Positions 47,640-59,093 are shown, counted from the stretch's first letter. The stretch: DNA of 64,000 nt from Schistocerca nitens (GCF_023898315.1 NC_064618.1:184627548-184691547), one strand, 5' to 3'. Translations and numbers: made by a program. Notes: generated by a model not told the origin, from the sequence alone.

Positions 47640-49430
47640 TATTTCACTATTAGAATGAACGTCAGCTTACAGGTAATGATTTATAATGCCACGAATTCCT
47701 CTCCTGTTTCAATCTCTTCGACTGATAGTAGCAGATGTGACCTACGTCCTCAATTATTTGCTGGATGTATTACAATCTCTGTTTTTCTCTACAGTTTTTA
47801 CCCTCTAATGCTCGCACTAGCATCATGGAAGTACTACATGACGTATTAACATATGTCTTACCGTACTGTTCCTTCTTCCTGTCAGTGTTCCTATCGTCGC
47901 CAATTTTCCGGAGAACCTCCTTATTTTACCAGGCCACCTAATTTCCAATATTCTTCTATAGCAAACATCTCAAATGCTTCGATTCTCTTCGTTTCAGGTT
48001 TTTCCAGTCTGTGTTTCACTAACATCGAATGCTGTGCTCTGAACGTCCATATTCAAAAACTTCTTCCTCAAATTAATGCCTTTGTTTAATAGTAAAAAAC
48101 TTCTCTTGGCCAGGAATGCCTTTTTGCTAATGCTAGTCTGATTCTTATATCCTCCTTGCTTCGTCCTCCTGGGTTAGTTTGCTGCCTAGGTAGCAAAAAT
48201 CCTACACTTCATCTGCTTCGTGATCACCAGTTACGCTATTAAGTTTATCGCTGTTTCATCACTGTTACTTCTCATTACTTTCACCTTTCTTGCATTTGCC
48301 CTCAATGATATTCTGTATCCATTAGGCCGTTCATTGCGTTCAGTAAATCGTGTAATCCTTCTTCACTTTCACTGAGGTTAGGAAAGTCGTCAACGAATCA
48401 TAACAGATAACCTTTAACCCTCAATTTTAAACCTAGTCATGAAATTTTCTTGTGTTCACATCATCGTTTCTTCGACGTATGGACTGAATAGTGGGTAGAA
48501 AAGACTACGTCTCTGTCTTTTACCATTTTTAATTTGAGCAGTTATTTCTTGGTCTTTCACTTTTGTTGTGCCCTCATGGTCCTCGTACGTATTTTGTGCT
48601 ACCCGTTTTTCCCTATAGCTTAACAACCTTTTTCTCAGAATTTCAAACTTCTTGCACGATGTGACATTTTCGAACGCTTTTTCCAGATAGACAAATTCTA
48701 TGAACGGCCCTGATTTTTCTTTATTCCTGCTTCAATTATCAACCGCAAAGTCACAATTGCCTCTCTGATGCCTTCACTTGTACTGAAGACAAGCTGATTG
48801 TCATTTACCAGATCCTCAATTTTATTTTCCATTCGTCTGCATACTATTCTTGTCAGCAACGTGGATGCATGAGCCTTTAAACTAATTGTGCGATATTTCT
48901 CGCACTTTTCTGCTCTTGCAGTCGTCGGAATTGTGTGGATGACATTTCTCCGAAAGTCTCATGATACGTCACAGCAACGAGAATGGGGATCTTGTTTCCA
49001 CCTCATTTTCTTTAGAAATTCTGATGAAATATTATCCATCCTTTCTGCTTCATTGTATCTTATGTTTTCCAAAGCCCCTTTAAATTCTGAGTCTAGTTCT
49101 GGAGCCTCTTTCTCTTGTATCTCGACTGCTGCTTCTTCTTCTATAACGTCATTAGACAAGTCTGTGTCGTCATAAAGATCTTCAGTTAACTCTTCCACCC
49201 TATCCACTCTCTCCTCTGCATTTAACACTGGAACTCCCATAGAACTCTTAACGTTACCACCCTAGCTTTTAATTTCTACGAAGGTTGATTTGACTTCCAT
49301 GAACACGAAATCAGTCCGATCATTTCCTTTTCGGTTTATTCGTATTTTACATGCACTCATTTAGCCTTAGCCTCCCTACAACGTCCCGTTTATTTCATTC
49401 CTAAGTGACTAATATTTGTGTATTCCTGGA
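47640..49430 (-). mobile_element. LINE family B copy 3, minus strand
   Basis: From the 5' side: NAEERVDRVEELTEDLYDD and ALENIRYNEAERMDNISSEF (49240-48960, linker), then ARIVCRRMENKIEDLVNDNQ-type fingers near 48840-48780, and the palm with many stops at 48700-48300 (a degenerate FDDFPNLSESEEGL-like region near 48390 where FADD is expected). Near 48060-47900 LRKKFLNMDVQSTAFDVSET matches the (V)WSVAxYGSET region. The 3' end is near 47650. Strongly decayed and 5'-truncated; abuts the Penelope-like piece. Confidence 0.8.
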
Positions 49431-50035
49431 TTTCCCTTACCATTCTTCTACTCTCTTCCTTCGTTGGTCAGCGTACAGTGGAAGAGCGTTGTACAGAACA
49501 TCAACGTTGCAGTCACCTACTGCAACCCAGTAAGTCTGCAGTTGCCGAACATTGTATTTCTAACGGACATTCAATGGAGTACGACAAAACCGGTTTTGGC
49601 CACTGCAACAACTTTTTGGGACTCCATTATCAAAGAATCGGTTGAAATACGCATTGCGGGAAATCTAATGAACGGTGACAGTGGTTACCAACTGAATAAC
49701 GGATGGAAACCCGTCATCTCCGAAATTTGCTCGAGACGAAGACGCCAGAAGACTTCGATAGCTGCGGCCAGCGACAGTACCGACGGCAGCTGAGTACTCC
49801 ACCAGCGATGGCGCTGCCGCTCGGCGGTGTGGCCCTTCTGTCTCCGCACTTGCAACGCATGCGCGGCAGCACTATCAGCGCACTATATTAGTTGGAGCGG
49901 AGAACGTCTTCGTCAGTTCTCGTTCGGCGCACCTGAACCAGTTGTCCACCCGAAATATCGTGCAATGAAGTTTACGACGACCGGCTGCAAGCCCGAAAGC
50001 TTTTTGAACAGTTGATTCGCCGGGAAAATTTCAAA
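49430..50035 (+). mobile_element. Penelope-like element 3' part with GIY-YIG end
   Basis: Penelope-like elements join an RT to a C-terminal GIY-YIG nuclease. The first frame (to 49645) has VGQRTVEERCTEHQRCSHL and SAVAEHCISNGHSMEYDKT, the C-terminal half of that nuclease (family GQTGRxxxxRxxEH... KSAVAEH). After a one-base shift near 49590 the second frame continues TATTFWDSIIKESVEIRIAG, NLMNGDSGYQLNNGWKPVIS and ends at TGA 49791-49793. The following 240 bp, ending near GAAAGCTTTTTGAACAG, look like its 3' terminal region. The RT and the GIY-YIG N-terminus are missing. Confidence 0.82.
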
Positions 50036-50100
50036 TTTTACAACAAATACAAAATTTTATTTTTTGGAGAATAAAGGTATACATATTTATATTATACTAG

Positions 50101-50931
50101 AAGGAAACAAAAGAAAAATTCGGTGTAGGTATTAAAATTCATGGAGAAGAAGTAAAAACTTTGAGGTTCGCCGATGACATTGTAATTCTGTCAGAGACAG
50201 CAAAGGACTTGGAAGAGCAGTTGAACGGAATGGACAGTGTCTTGAAAGGAGGATATAAGATGAACATCAACAAAAGCAAAACGAGGATAATGGAATGTAG
50301 TCAAATTAAATCGGGTGATGCTGAGGGGATTAGATTAGGAAATGAGACACTTAAAGTAGTAAAGGAGTTTTGCTATTTAGGGAGTAAAATAACTGATGAT
50401 GGTCGAAGTAGAGAGGATATAAAATGTAGACTGGCAATGGCAAGGAAATCGTTTCTGAAGAAGAGAAATTTGTTAACATCGAGTATAGATTTAAGTGTCA
50501 GGAAGTCGTTTCTGAAAGTATTTGTATGGAGTGTAGCCATGTATAGAAGTGAAACATGGACGATAACCAGTTTGGACAAGAAGAGAATAGAAGCTTTCGA
50601 AATGTGGTGCTACAGAAGAATGCTGAAGATAAGGTGGGTAGATCACGTAACTAATGAGGAGGTATTGAATAGGATTGGGGAGAAGAGAAGTTTGTGGCAC
50701 AACTTGACTAGAAGAAGGGATCGGTTGGTAGGACATGTTTTGAGGCATCAAGGGATCTCAAATTTAGCATTGGAGGGCAGCGTGGAGGGTAAAAATCGTA
50801 GAGGGAGACCAAGAGATGAATACACTAAGCAGATTCAGAAGGATGTAGGTTGCAGTAGGTACTGGGAGATGAAGAAGCTTGCACAGGATAGAGTAGCATG
50901 GAGAGCTGCATCAAACCAGTCTCAGGACTGA
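50101..50931 (+). pseudogene. LINE A RT C-terminal part, open frame
   Basis: The frame is open for 276 codons from the truncation point to the genuine family stop (SNQSQD). It includes RFADDIVILSETAKDLEEQL (catalytic box), MNINKSKTRIM, VVKEFCYLGSKITDDGR, AFEMWCYRRMLKIRWVDH and LVGHVLRHQG. It is uninterrupted but lacks the endonuclease, fingers and first palm motif, so it cannot work alone. There is no promoter or proper start: a TAG immediately precedes the truncation point. Confidence 0.9.
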
Positions 50932-50960
50932 AGACCACAACAACAACAACAACAACAACA
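50101..50960 (+). mobile_element. LINE family A copy 3, 5'-truncated
   Basis: It starts abruptly inside the RT (AAGGAAACAAAAGAAAAATT) and ends in a longer (CAA)n tail (about 50932-50960). Nearly identical to copy 1 over the shared part but without its frameshift. Typical product of incomplete reverse transcription. It interrupts a different repeat whose body resumes at 50961. Confidence 0.93.
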
Positions 50961-51742
50961 GCGGAGAAACCTGGCATTGTGTAGGTATTTATTTATAGCT
51001 GTGCATCCAAGCTGATACCACGCAGCGTGTGGCCTTGCCCTCACTGTTTTTGACCTCATATCTCCTGAACTATATGTTACCCGATGATATAATTTTATAG
51101 ATACGTTCAGCGGAAAATGTGGCTACTGTCTGAAAAATACGTTACGAGTAATGTTATTAGCAACGAAGTAACAAATTTAAACATCATGTACGAAACTGGA
51201 GTTTTCCAAACATCTCTCTGTCTATGACGTCATATATCCTGAAATATGTATCGTACAAGTATATAATTTTGTACTTAAGTGCTACATATACATACTGTAT
51301 GTAAAATGTAACGCGAATGTAGTTAGTAGTAAAGAAATATTAAATTATATCGTCATGCCCCATGTGTTACTGTTATTGCATGTACAGGGAGAAAACAGTA
51401 AGCTATAAACATTTTTTCTTCCGTCATTTTGTAGCGGTTATCACCGATAAACAAATTCATAGTGATTTGAAATTATTTGCAACGTTTGTTACAGGTTGCT
51501 AAGTCCTCTCATTCTCAAATAATGGATGAATGAAGTTTGGGAATTCACATATCGCAGGCTACGGTTCAATGGTTCTTATATCGAATGTGATTGTCGCATG
51601 TTAGTAAGGTATATGTGAACCAATTTTAGTGGGAATCTGTCCAGTGGTTCAGGAGCAGATGTGAAAGACAGACAGACAGACAGACACTCACACACACACA
51701 CACACACACACACACATTTTTATAATATGTATTGATTAGCAA
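50961..51742. repeat. Unclassified interspersed repeat
   Basis: AT-rich block that starts GCGGAGAAACCTGGCATTGT and ends with GTGAAAGACAGACAGACAG, a (CA)n tract and TTTTTATAATATGTATTG. The layout of a degenerate body ending in tetranucleotide repeats and TATAATAT is typical of a dispersed non-coding repeat in orthopterans. No ORF. LINE A copy 3 is inserted at its left edge. Confidence 0.5.
51669..51717. repeat. (GACA)n-(CA)n compound microsatellite
   Basis: About four GACA units followed by about twelve CA units, at the end of the unclassified repeat. Confidence 0.93.
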
Positions 51743-51906
51743 AAGGTATTGTAGTATAGTTACCATAGCAGTGAGACACGCTGTATGTGTAGAAAAATTT
51801 CATGACACTGTTTAATAAAGGGATAATATTTATTCAGTATTATTGAACGTTCCGTCGGCTAAAATCTGCCACACATGTATAAATCTCGAAGAATGACGTA
51901 AGACCG

Positions 51907-52068
51907 GAATGTTCCAGACTATTCCCGAACATTCGAGAACATACCGGGTCATTGTGGAACATTCCGAAACTTTTGGGAATGTCGTGAATGCTCTCGAACT
52001 CTCTATAATGTTCTGGAATCTTTTAGAATAGTCTCGAATGTTTTGGAATGTTCTAGAAATTTCTAGAA
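51907..52068. promoter_or_regulatory. Heat-shock-element-like array (phased GAA/TTC units)
   Basis: Inverted GAA and TTC triplets recur at 5-bp steps. First cluster 51907-51944: eight units in phase, six exact. Second 51957-51979: five units, three exact. Third 52006-52068: thirteen units in unbroken phase, nine exact and four with one mismatch; its last five (GAATGTTCTAGAAATTTC then TAGAA, 52046-52068) are perfect. Heat shock factor binds alternating nGAAn units of this kind, normally three to six. No gene starts nearby. The array can also be described as a degenerate 10-bp tandem repeat of the type TTCTGGAATG. Function is inference. Confidence 0.6.
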
Positions 52069-52269
52069 GGTGAAACTTCCAAGCCCTTATATGTTCAAAA
52101 GCACGCCTTTCAGGTAAAAACCCGATCCTGGTCCATGGATATGGGGTAGAGGGCTACCGCACCATACCGGGACTCATTTCAGAATTTTAGCGCCGAGCAC
52201 ACTGTACACTTACTTTTATAATATATATTGATTATCAAGTAGGTAAAGCACTATTAGATTACCAAATTT

Positions 52270-53090
52270 TTTTCTTTGTTCTTTCTTCGAGTCATCAGTC
52301 TTCTGGCTGGTTTGATGTGTCCTGCCAGGAATTCCACTCCTCTTCATCTTAGGGCAACACTTGCAACTTACGTCCTCAATTATATTCTGGATTAAATTCA
52401 GTCTCTTTCCTTTTACAGTTTTAACCTCTACAGCTCTCTCTAGTACCAGGAGTGAAAGTTTAAACCGAGATAGCTTAACACATGTGCTATTGTCCTCTCT
52501 CCTCTTGTCGGTGATCTCCATACGCTCAATTCTTCACCGACTTTGCGTAGAATCTCGTCATTCCTTGCAGCCCGCCTAATTTTTCCTCTTCTGTGATATC
52601 ACAACCCAAACGCTTCAATGCTCCTCTTCCGATTTTCCCTCTGTCCACTTCCATACAATACTGTGCTTCACACATACATTCTCAAAAATTTCTTCCTCAC
52701 ATTGAAGCCTATGTTTGACATCAGTACACTTCTCTTGGCCAGAGATATTTTCTTTGCCCTTTCTAGCCTTCTCTTTGGTGTCCTCCTTCCTTCATCCGTC
52801 ATAGATTATTCTGCTTCAAACGTATCTAAATTAACTATGCCTACTTCTTAGTCATCAATTTTGATTTTAAGTTTTTCGCTTTTGTCATTTTTCCAAATTC
52901 TCATTACTTTTGTCTTTTTCATATTTATTCTCAACCTCAATGATGCACTCATTATACTATTGAAACTATTCAAAAAATCCAGTAATTCTTCTTGACTTTC
53001 ACTGAGGATTCGATGGCATCACTAAAACTTAACAGTTATATCCCGTCACCCTGAATCTTAATCCAACTATTGAAGCTTTAATTTACCTCC
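52270..53090 (-). mobile_element. LINE family B copy 4, RT 3' part
   Basis: The minus strand from 53090 to 52270 holds a degenerate palm end, the segment around 52850-52700 matching the AEKISLARSVLMSNIGFNV- and RKKFLRMYV-type region, and the 3' part ending with CACATCAAACCAGCCAGAAG and a short 3' tail. 5'-truncated at 53090, where it abuts the 3' end of copy 5. No intact frame. Confidence 0.72.
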
Positions 53091-53094
53091 ATCA

Positions 53095-56000
53095 TTGTTT
53101 ATCAATCTTATTAGTGTTTTGATGCGGCCAGTCGCAAATTCCTCTCTTGTGTCAACTTTCCAAGCTCAAAGCAGCAGTCGCAACGTACTTCCTCAGTTAT
53201 TCGTTGGATACATCCCAGTCCCTGCCTACCTCTTCATTTTTTACCCTCTACAGCTCCCTCTAGTAACATGGAACTATCCGATCTGTTATTGGATGTCCTA
53301 TCATTTTGCCTCTTCTTCTCGTGAGTGTTTTCCGTAAATTCCTTTCCTCTCTGGTTCTACGGAGAACCGTATCAGTCTACATAATTTTAAACATTCTTCT
53401 GTAGCAACACATCTGAAATGCTTCGATCTCTCATGTAGAGGTTTTCCTATTGTCCGTGTTTCACTACAAAGAATACTGAGCTCCAAACGTATATTCTCAG
53501 AAATTTCGTCTTCAAATCAAGGCCGATGTTTGATGCTAGTAGACTTCTTTTGACCATGCATACCCTTTCTGCCAGTGCTAATCTGCTTTCCAAGTCCTCC
53601 TTGCTGTGTACATCGTTCGTTATTTTGTTACCTATGTAGTAAAATTTCTCAACTTCATGTACTTCGTGAGCACCGATTTTGATGTTCAGTTTCTCGCTGT
53701 ACTCTTTTCTGCTACTTCTCAATAATTTACCTCGTTCATCAATTTACTCTCAGTCCATACACTGAGCAGAGACCCGTGATCTAATGGTAGTGTCGCTTAG
53801 TAGTCGAAACTTCCTCGGTTCCGGGTTCCAGCCCTTCACTGCTTGAATTTTGAATAAAAATCATCAGCAGTGTCTGACGAAGATTTCCGGTATAAGATGC
53901 CACTCTCATTCCGCCGACGACATTGTCAAACAGGGGGGAGGAGCGGACAGAGGTTCAGGGCACTCTCTTGCCCTTGGGCTGGGAAACTGCACCTAAAGGC
54001 AGAAGAATTGGCAATGAACAACGGCAGGATGATGCAGAAGGCAATGGAAACCATGCGTTACAGGCACATAATGTGTATCCACAGGACGTGAGGCCTGTAA
54101 TTGTTAAAGTGCCATGATGATGTCTTCATTGGAAAAAGATTCCGGACTATTCTCCCACATCAGGAGTGGAATTCCAAGGGGGAGGTTACCATGAGAAAAA
54201 GATCGCTGTCTTAGACCTTTTTTAATCCGAGCACAAAGTCCTCGGTTCTTCAAGTATTATTGCTTCCTCTTGGTCCTTGTAAATATGGCATGTTACCCTA
54301 TTTTTCCTACAGCTTACTATTTTTCTCGTAATTTTGAATGTCTTGCACCATTTTACATTATCGAACACTTATTACAGATCGACATTTACAATTAATGTGT
54401 CTTGATTTTTCTTTATTTTTGCTACCATTTGTAAAGGTAAAGTCATTACTGACTCTGGTATATTTTCTAAAGCCGGAGTTATTCCCATCAAACAGATCCT
54501 CTTTTTTTATTCCGCTGTATATTATTCTGTCTAACTGTTTGGATGCATAACTTGATAATCTAACGTGTAACTCCTTCGTAGTTATCTGATATTGCAACTG
54601 TTATCTGATAGTGTAACTCATTCACATTTATCTGATGTGCAAATTTTTTTTATTTATTTATTTTTTTTTTTTTTGAAAGCTTAATGTCTTGTCGCCAGAC
54701 TTGTAGATTTTACACACCTTGCATAGTCGTTTGATTGTCGCTTCTCCCAGTGATTTCAGAAATTCCGATGGAGTTTTTTTCTATTCCATTTGCTTTATTT
54801 GATCCCAAGTCGTCGAGAACATTTTTAAATTATTGATCCTCAATATCCTCCCTATGGTCTCAAATACCTTCTACTGGCACGTCATCATAGATGTTTTCAT
54901 CCTTATAGATGTCCTAAATGTACTCAATTAAACTATCCGCTCTCTCCTCTGCGTTTTAAAGTCGGGTTCCCTTGTTACAAACCTTGTTCTTAACTGCAGC
55001 AACAGTTTCTCCGGCTTATTTATATGCTGAATCAATCCTATTGAAGATCAATCCCTTTCAAATTTCTTAAAATTTTTCCTGTACTCATCACACCATAGCT
55101 GCCGAGAATTTTCTGTTTATTTCATTCCTGAGTGCCTTATTTTCCTGTATTCCTATCTTTCCCTGAACATTATTGTGCTTCCTTTTATAGAGAATCAGTT
55201 AAGGATCCCTTGTGTTAACCAAGGTTTTATCGCATTTACCTTCCTTGTAAGCATTTCTGTCTGTACAACATTTGTAATTGCTCCTTTCTTCGAAGTTCCC
55301 TCGTTGTAAGCATGTTTAGTCTGCCCAGTGTCTGAGACTGCCCGTTTTAGAGATGTCCAATACCTGTATCTACTCTGGTGTAGGCTATCGCTTCATCCAC
55401 TCCCCTAACGAATTTTATATGCGCTTCGTCATTCTTCTGTACTTCGTTATATTCCGTTCTTGCACACTTATTCTTCCAGACGATTTCCATAAACTTCAGT
55501 TTACTCTTCATCGTTACTAAATTGGTATCTTAGTCTATATCCGCTCCTCGTTATGCCTTAAAATCCAATAGCTGATTCTGGATACTCTGTCTGACCATGT
55601 TGTAATCTAGCTGGAATCTTAAGGTCTCTTCTTTTCCCCACCCTACAAGTGCATCCCGATCACCCACGATTATTAAATTTCCATAATGAATTACGCGTCG
55701 TATATCCACGTACACTTTATCCCTTCGTTCTCTTCACATGTACCTGAATTATTGTTGTCGGCATTGGTTTGCTGTCTACTCTGATGGGAGCAACCCTGTC
55801 ACCGAACTGTTCCCAGAAGCTTAATTTCTGACCTACTACCCTATTCATAATGAAACCTACTCCCGTTGTGCCATTTATTGCTGCTGTTGATATTAACCTA
55901 CATTTATCTGACCAGAAATCCTTATCCTCTGTCCGTTTCACTTCACTGACCCTCGAAGATACCTAAATGGAGTCTTTTGTATTCCCTGTTCAGATTTTCT

Positions 56001-56460
56001 AGCTTTCCTGCTAAGTTCAAACTTCTGATATACCACGCTCCAGTGTAATCCCTTCGTCGGATACTCTATCCCTTTCTCATGGTCACCTCCCCCTTGGCAG
56101 TCCCCTTCCGGAGATTCGAATGAGAGACTAATACGTACTCTTTGTCCAATTTAGAGATCATCAAGACACTTGTCTTCATAGCAGTGGTTTCCATTGCCTT
56201 CTGCAATCTCGTGTCGTAGATAACTGCCGATCCTCCTACCTTTAAAGAACAATGACCAAGTGCAAAGGACTGCCTTGAACCACTGTCCGCTCTTCAGCCC
56301 TCTTTGATGAGGTAGGTGGAAGAACGTGAGTGACATCTTCTGCCGGATATCTTCGGCCGCCATTGCTGACGACTTTTATTCAGAATTTAAGCAGTGGATG
56401 GGTTCAAACATGGGGCCTGCACTTTTTGATTACTCGTCAAAGACGGTACCCCTTGATCAT
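53095..56460 (-). mobile_element. LINE family B copy 5, near full span, interrupted
   Basis: From the 5' side: tRNA-like leader (56456-56390), 5' untranslated region, endonuclease (55941-55717 reads DFWSDKCRLISTAAINGTTG and GVGFIMNRVVGQKLSFWEQF), linker, fingers (about 54600-54250, ending IYSGIKKEDLFDGNNSGFRK), then an inverted foreign block (53768-54205), then the RT after its catalytic box (53722-53447: INIKIGAHEVHEVEKFYYIG- and DLKTKFLRIYVWS-like), and the 3' end near 53095. The palm with the FADD box is absent at the block. Confidence 0.78.
53768..54205 (+). repeat. Stand-alone LINE B 5' leader with tRNA-like head, inverted
   Basis: Plus-strand block inside minus-strand LINE B copy 5. 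It begins ACCCGTGATCTAATGGTAGT (A-box-like TGATCTAATGG) and has a B-box-like GGTTCCAGCCC at 53825-53835. It then follows the LINE B 5' untranslated region (ACTGCTTGAATTTTGAATAA, matching the minus strand of 13100-13120 and 56380-56400) up to GGAGGTTACCATGAGAAAAA near 54198. It contains only the 5' end of the family. Either a SINE-like unit derived from the leader or a rearranged fragment. Confidence 0.6.
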
Positions 56461-57947
56461 ACCTTTTAAATACATTCAAGTGAAAAGACAGTGGAACGAA
56501 ACTAGAATTTTAGACGTTGTTTTCTTATAATCTCAACAGTACATTTGAAATGCACTGAAAAATTTTACACACACAAGACTAAAAAGCAGAAAAATAATCA
56601 TTTACAAGAAAATAAATTTTTAATTTTCCACGTTCTTAAATCGGACTGAATTGATACATGAATATTTCATCTCTTTACTATAAAAAAATCAGAATCACAA
56701 ATTTTCAGGGCCAACTGTATGGGGTTAGGTCTCTGTATGGGAGAAGAAGGAATTATTTTATACCTTGCGGCATCAACTTGTGTCGGGCCTGATATCTTTT
56801 GTCATTGAAAAGGCGTTCCTTATTTCCACGCAGTGTTACGTGGTTTCCAATGGTGTACAACACCTTGTAGACAAGTTGTAGAGTACGCATTATGGTTAAA
56901 GCCCCTCCAGACACAATAGCTCTCTTCCATCATTTTGTCATCCCTTCACTTCGTCCAATTTCAGAGCATTATGTATTAAAATTTTATTTTGATTTGAATA
57001 ATTAGTGTGTTTCGTTGTTGTAGTGATACTCATTTGGGTTGTACTCGATCATGATTTTAAGCTGTTACTCGTTTTCGAACAAGATTTACATGCAGCACCA
57101 TTGTAACGTGTGTTACAAGGATTGAGCTGAAAGTCAAATGCGCTGATTTACCTTTTTTCCTGTGATCACCGATCGCAAAATTAGTCTGCACATTAGTGTT
57201 CGTGTGTGCTGATACTTTGTTGATGTCGTTGAAGGGAGAGGAGATGTATGTATGTGTGTGGTAGGAGAAGATGTTCAGAGAGAGTGAGGGGTCGGGGCGG
57301 AGGAGATGGAAATACAGAGAGGGAGACGAGGAAATGGACATAGATGGACAGAGAGGCTGGGAAAGGCAGGAGGAGATGTGTACAAAATATTTGACATAGA
57401 GTTCCAAGGCGAGGCCGTGGGTGGAAATCTAGTATTGAAACAAAAATCTTATAGACTTATATAATTACGTTTGCTTACTTCTTATCTCAGTCTTTTGGGG
57501 AAATAACAACGAAAAATATTTATGTATCATTAGTAGCTATAACTCTGTTCTATTTCAGATATGAGTAGGTGAAAAGGCATTGCATCAACGCGAAATTTAA
57601 CACCCGTATGTCTTATAATCTGATCAGTTTGTTAAAAATCCATCGAAAAATATCACACAAGTTGAGTAAAAGCGAGAAAATCATTACATAAATAAAAATA
57701 AATTTATAATACCGCTATACCACCTTCATCAATCGGACTAAGAAGTGGGTATTCAATAATTTTTCTTACCCTCTTCCAGTTTCCTAAACTCATACAAATA
57801 GTTATAAAAATTAGTGATTGTGGATTTGTAATAGCTACGAACATACTGGTAAGACTTGAATGGATAACCTGGGTGCATTGAATACACATGTGGTGTCTGA
57901 GTAGCTCACCTCCTTACTATTGCACTACTTACTACTTGATCCATATA
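56461..57947. other. Unassigned; AG-rich repeat-like part at 57230-57410
   Basis: 57230-57380 is strongly purine-rich (GGGAGAGGAG, GAGATGGAAATACAGAGAGG). It resembles a dispersed repeat, but the boundaries and class could not be set. The rest is AT-rich. Confidence 0.35.
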
Positions 57948-59093
57948 CAGTGTGGTTCACGAAGATATGCAATTATTTTAATATGTTATTCTACAAGTAA
58001 AACTAAAGAAAAAAGTTTAAGTAAAGTTAGGTCGGCAAATATTTAGTTACGGAGTTACGGTTAATAAAATATTTTGTCTGAAATTTAGCAACTTCGCTAA
58101 TAAGAAGCCATCACAAAACTGTAAGAGGATAAAGTAAAGCACGATTTCGATTTATTTTGTTGTTATTAGTCTGGTGAATCTAATAAAACATGCTCTAGAC
58201 ACGTACCTGCAGTAGTTTTCCAGAACATCCAGAAAAGCAAAGGTTATTATACAAGTAAATTTGTTTACTTATACGTTTATGTCATTGTTGGCAACCCTCT
58301 TAGTGAGTTGTTTCAGTCGGTTCCTAACATTGAAATGACACAATTTCCTGTGTTGTTCAGTGAAAGAATATAATAACAACAGTGTACAGATGGGAAGGGC
58401 GTTACTTGCTCGCTTTATAACTGCAATAGACGAAATTAAGAACAACCCTGTGAAACTGTACCGGGCAGCAGAATCGGTTCATACACGTGCAGCTACGTGC
58501 ATTGGACTCGGTGGAGACATTTTTGAAGATATATTGCGAATGTATTGGGAAAATTTATTCGCGCTATACAAATTCCTTAATACTGACTTTTGTTTTTTCC
58601 GGTTTAACATGAATTCACGTATGCTATGGTATTAACAAAAGCTGATTATCTGACACATTCTTACAGTTTCAGTTAACGTTATTACCATCATTTTTCCAAG
58701 ATTAAATTCTCTACAACTCCTGTTGGAAACTTTGTCTGGAATTTAAAAAACATATTGGGCCAAGTAGTTAATAAATTAAAAATTTTACGTAATTACTTCT
58801 TTGGTTCTCTAAATGTTCTGGAAAACTACTGGAGATACGCGTCAGGGATATGTTTTATTAGATTCACCAGATCAATAACAAGAAAATAAATGGAAATCAT
58901 GCTTTACTTTAACCTCGTACAGCTTTTCGATGACTTCATATTAACGAATTTCCTGAATTTCTGACAAAATCTTTCATTATTTCTAACTCAGTAGCTAAAC
59001 CTTTGCGGACCTATGTTTAGATGAACTTTTTTCTTTAGTTTTACTTGTAGACTAACTTATTAAAATATTTGCATTTCTTCATGAATCACCCTG
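57948..59093. mobile_element. DNA element with about 295-bp terminal inverted repeats
   Basis: 57948-58243 and 58799-59093 are inverted copies over their whole length. Examples: left ACAAGTAAAACTAAAGAAAA with right complement ACAAGTAAAACTAAAGAAAA, and left TCTGGTGAATCTAATAAAAC with right complement TCTGGTGAATCTAATAAAAC. The ends CAGTGTGGTTCACGAAG and CAGGGTGATTCATGAAG resemble mariner-type ends, though a clean TA pair is seen only on the left. The 555-bp centre holds a transposase C-terminal fragment. Probably a deleted, long-TIR member of the mariner/Tc1 group. Confidence 0.85.
58360..58635 (+). pseudogene. Transposase C-terminal fragment between the long TIRs
   Basis: The frame reads GRALLARFITAIDEIKNNPV, LYRAAESVHTRAATCIGLGG and DIFEDIL. 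This resembles the C-terminal tail of mariner-type transposases, where the protein ends in a phrase like CxxxxGxHFExL about 50-60 residues after the DDE core. The core itself is missing. The codons after DIL are probably beyond the original end. Confidence 0.5.

Noticed and set aside
49416..49793. A host gene with a nuclease domain
   Set aside because: The motifs are those of Penelope-like elements, the frame is shifted, and the neighbours are all transposable elements.
54650..54675. T-run with TTTATTTATTT as a regulatory AU-rich element
   Set aside because: It lies in the intron-free relic of LINE B and is adequately explained by A-rich drift of a dead element.
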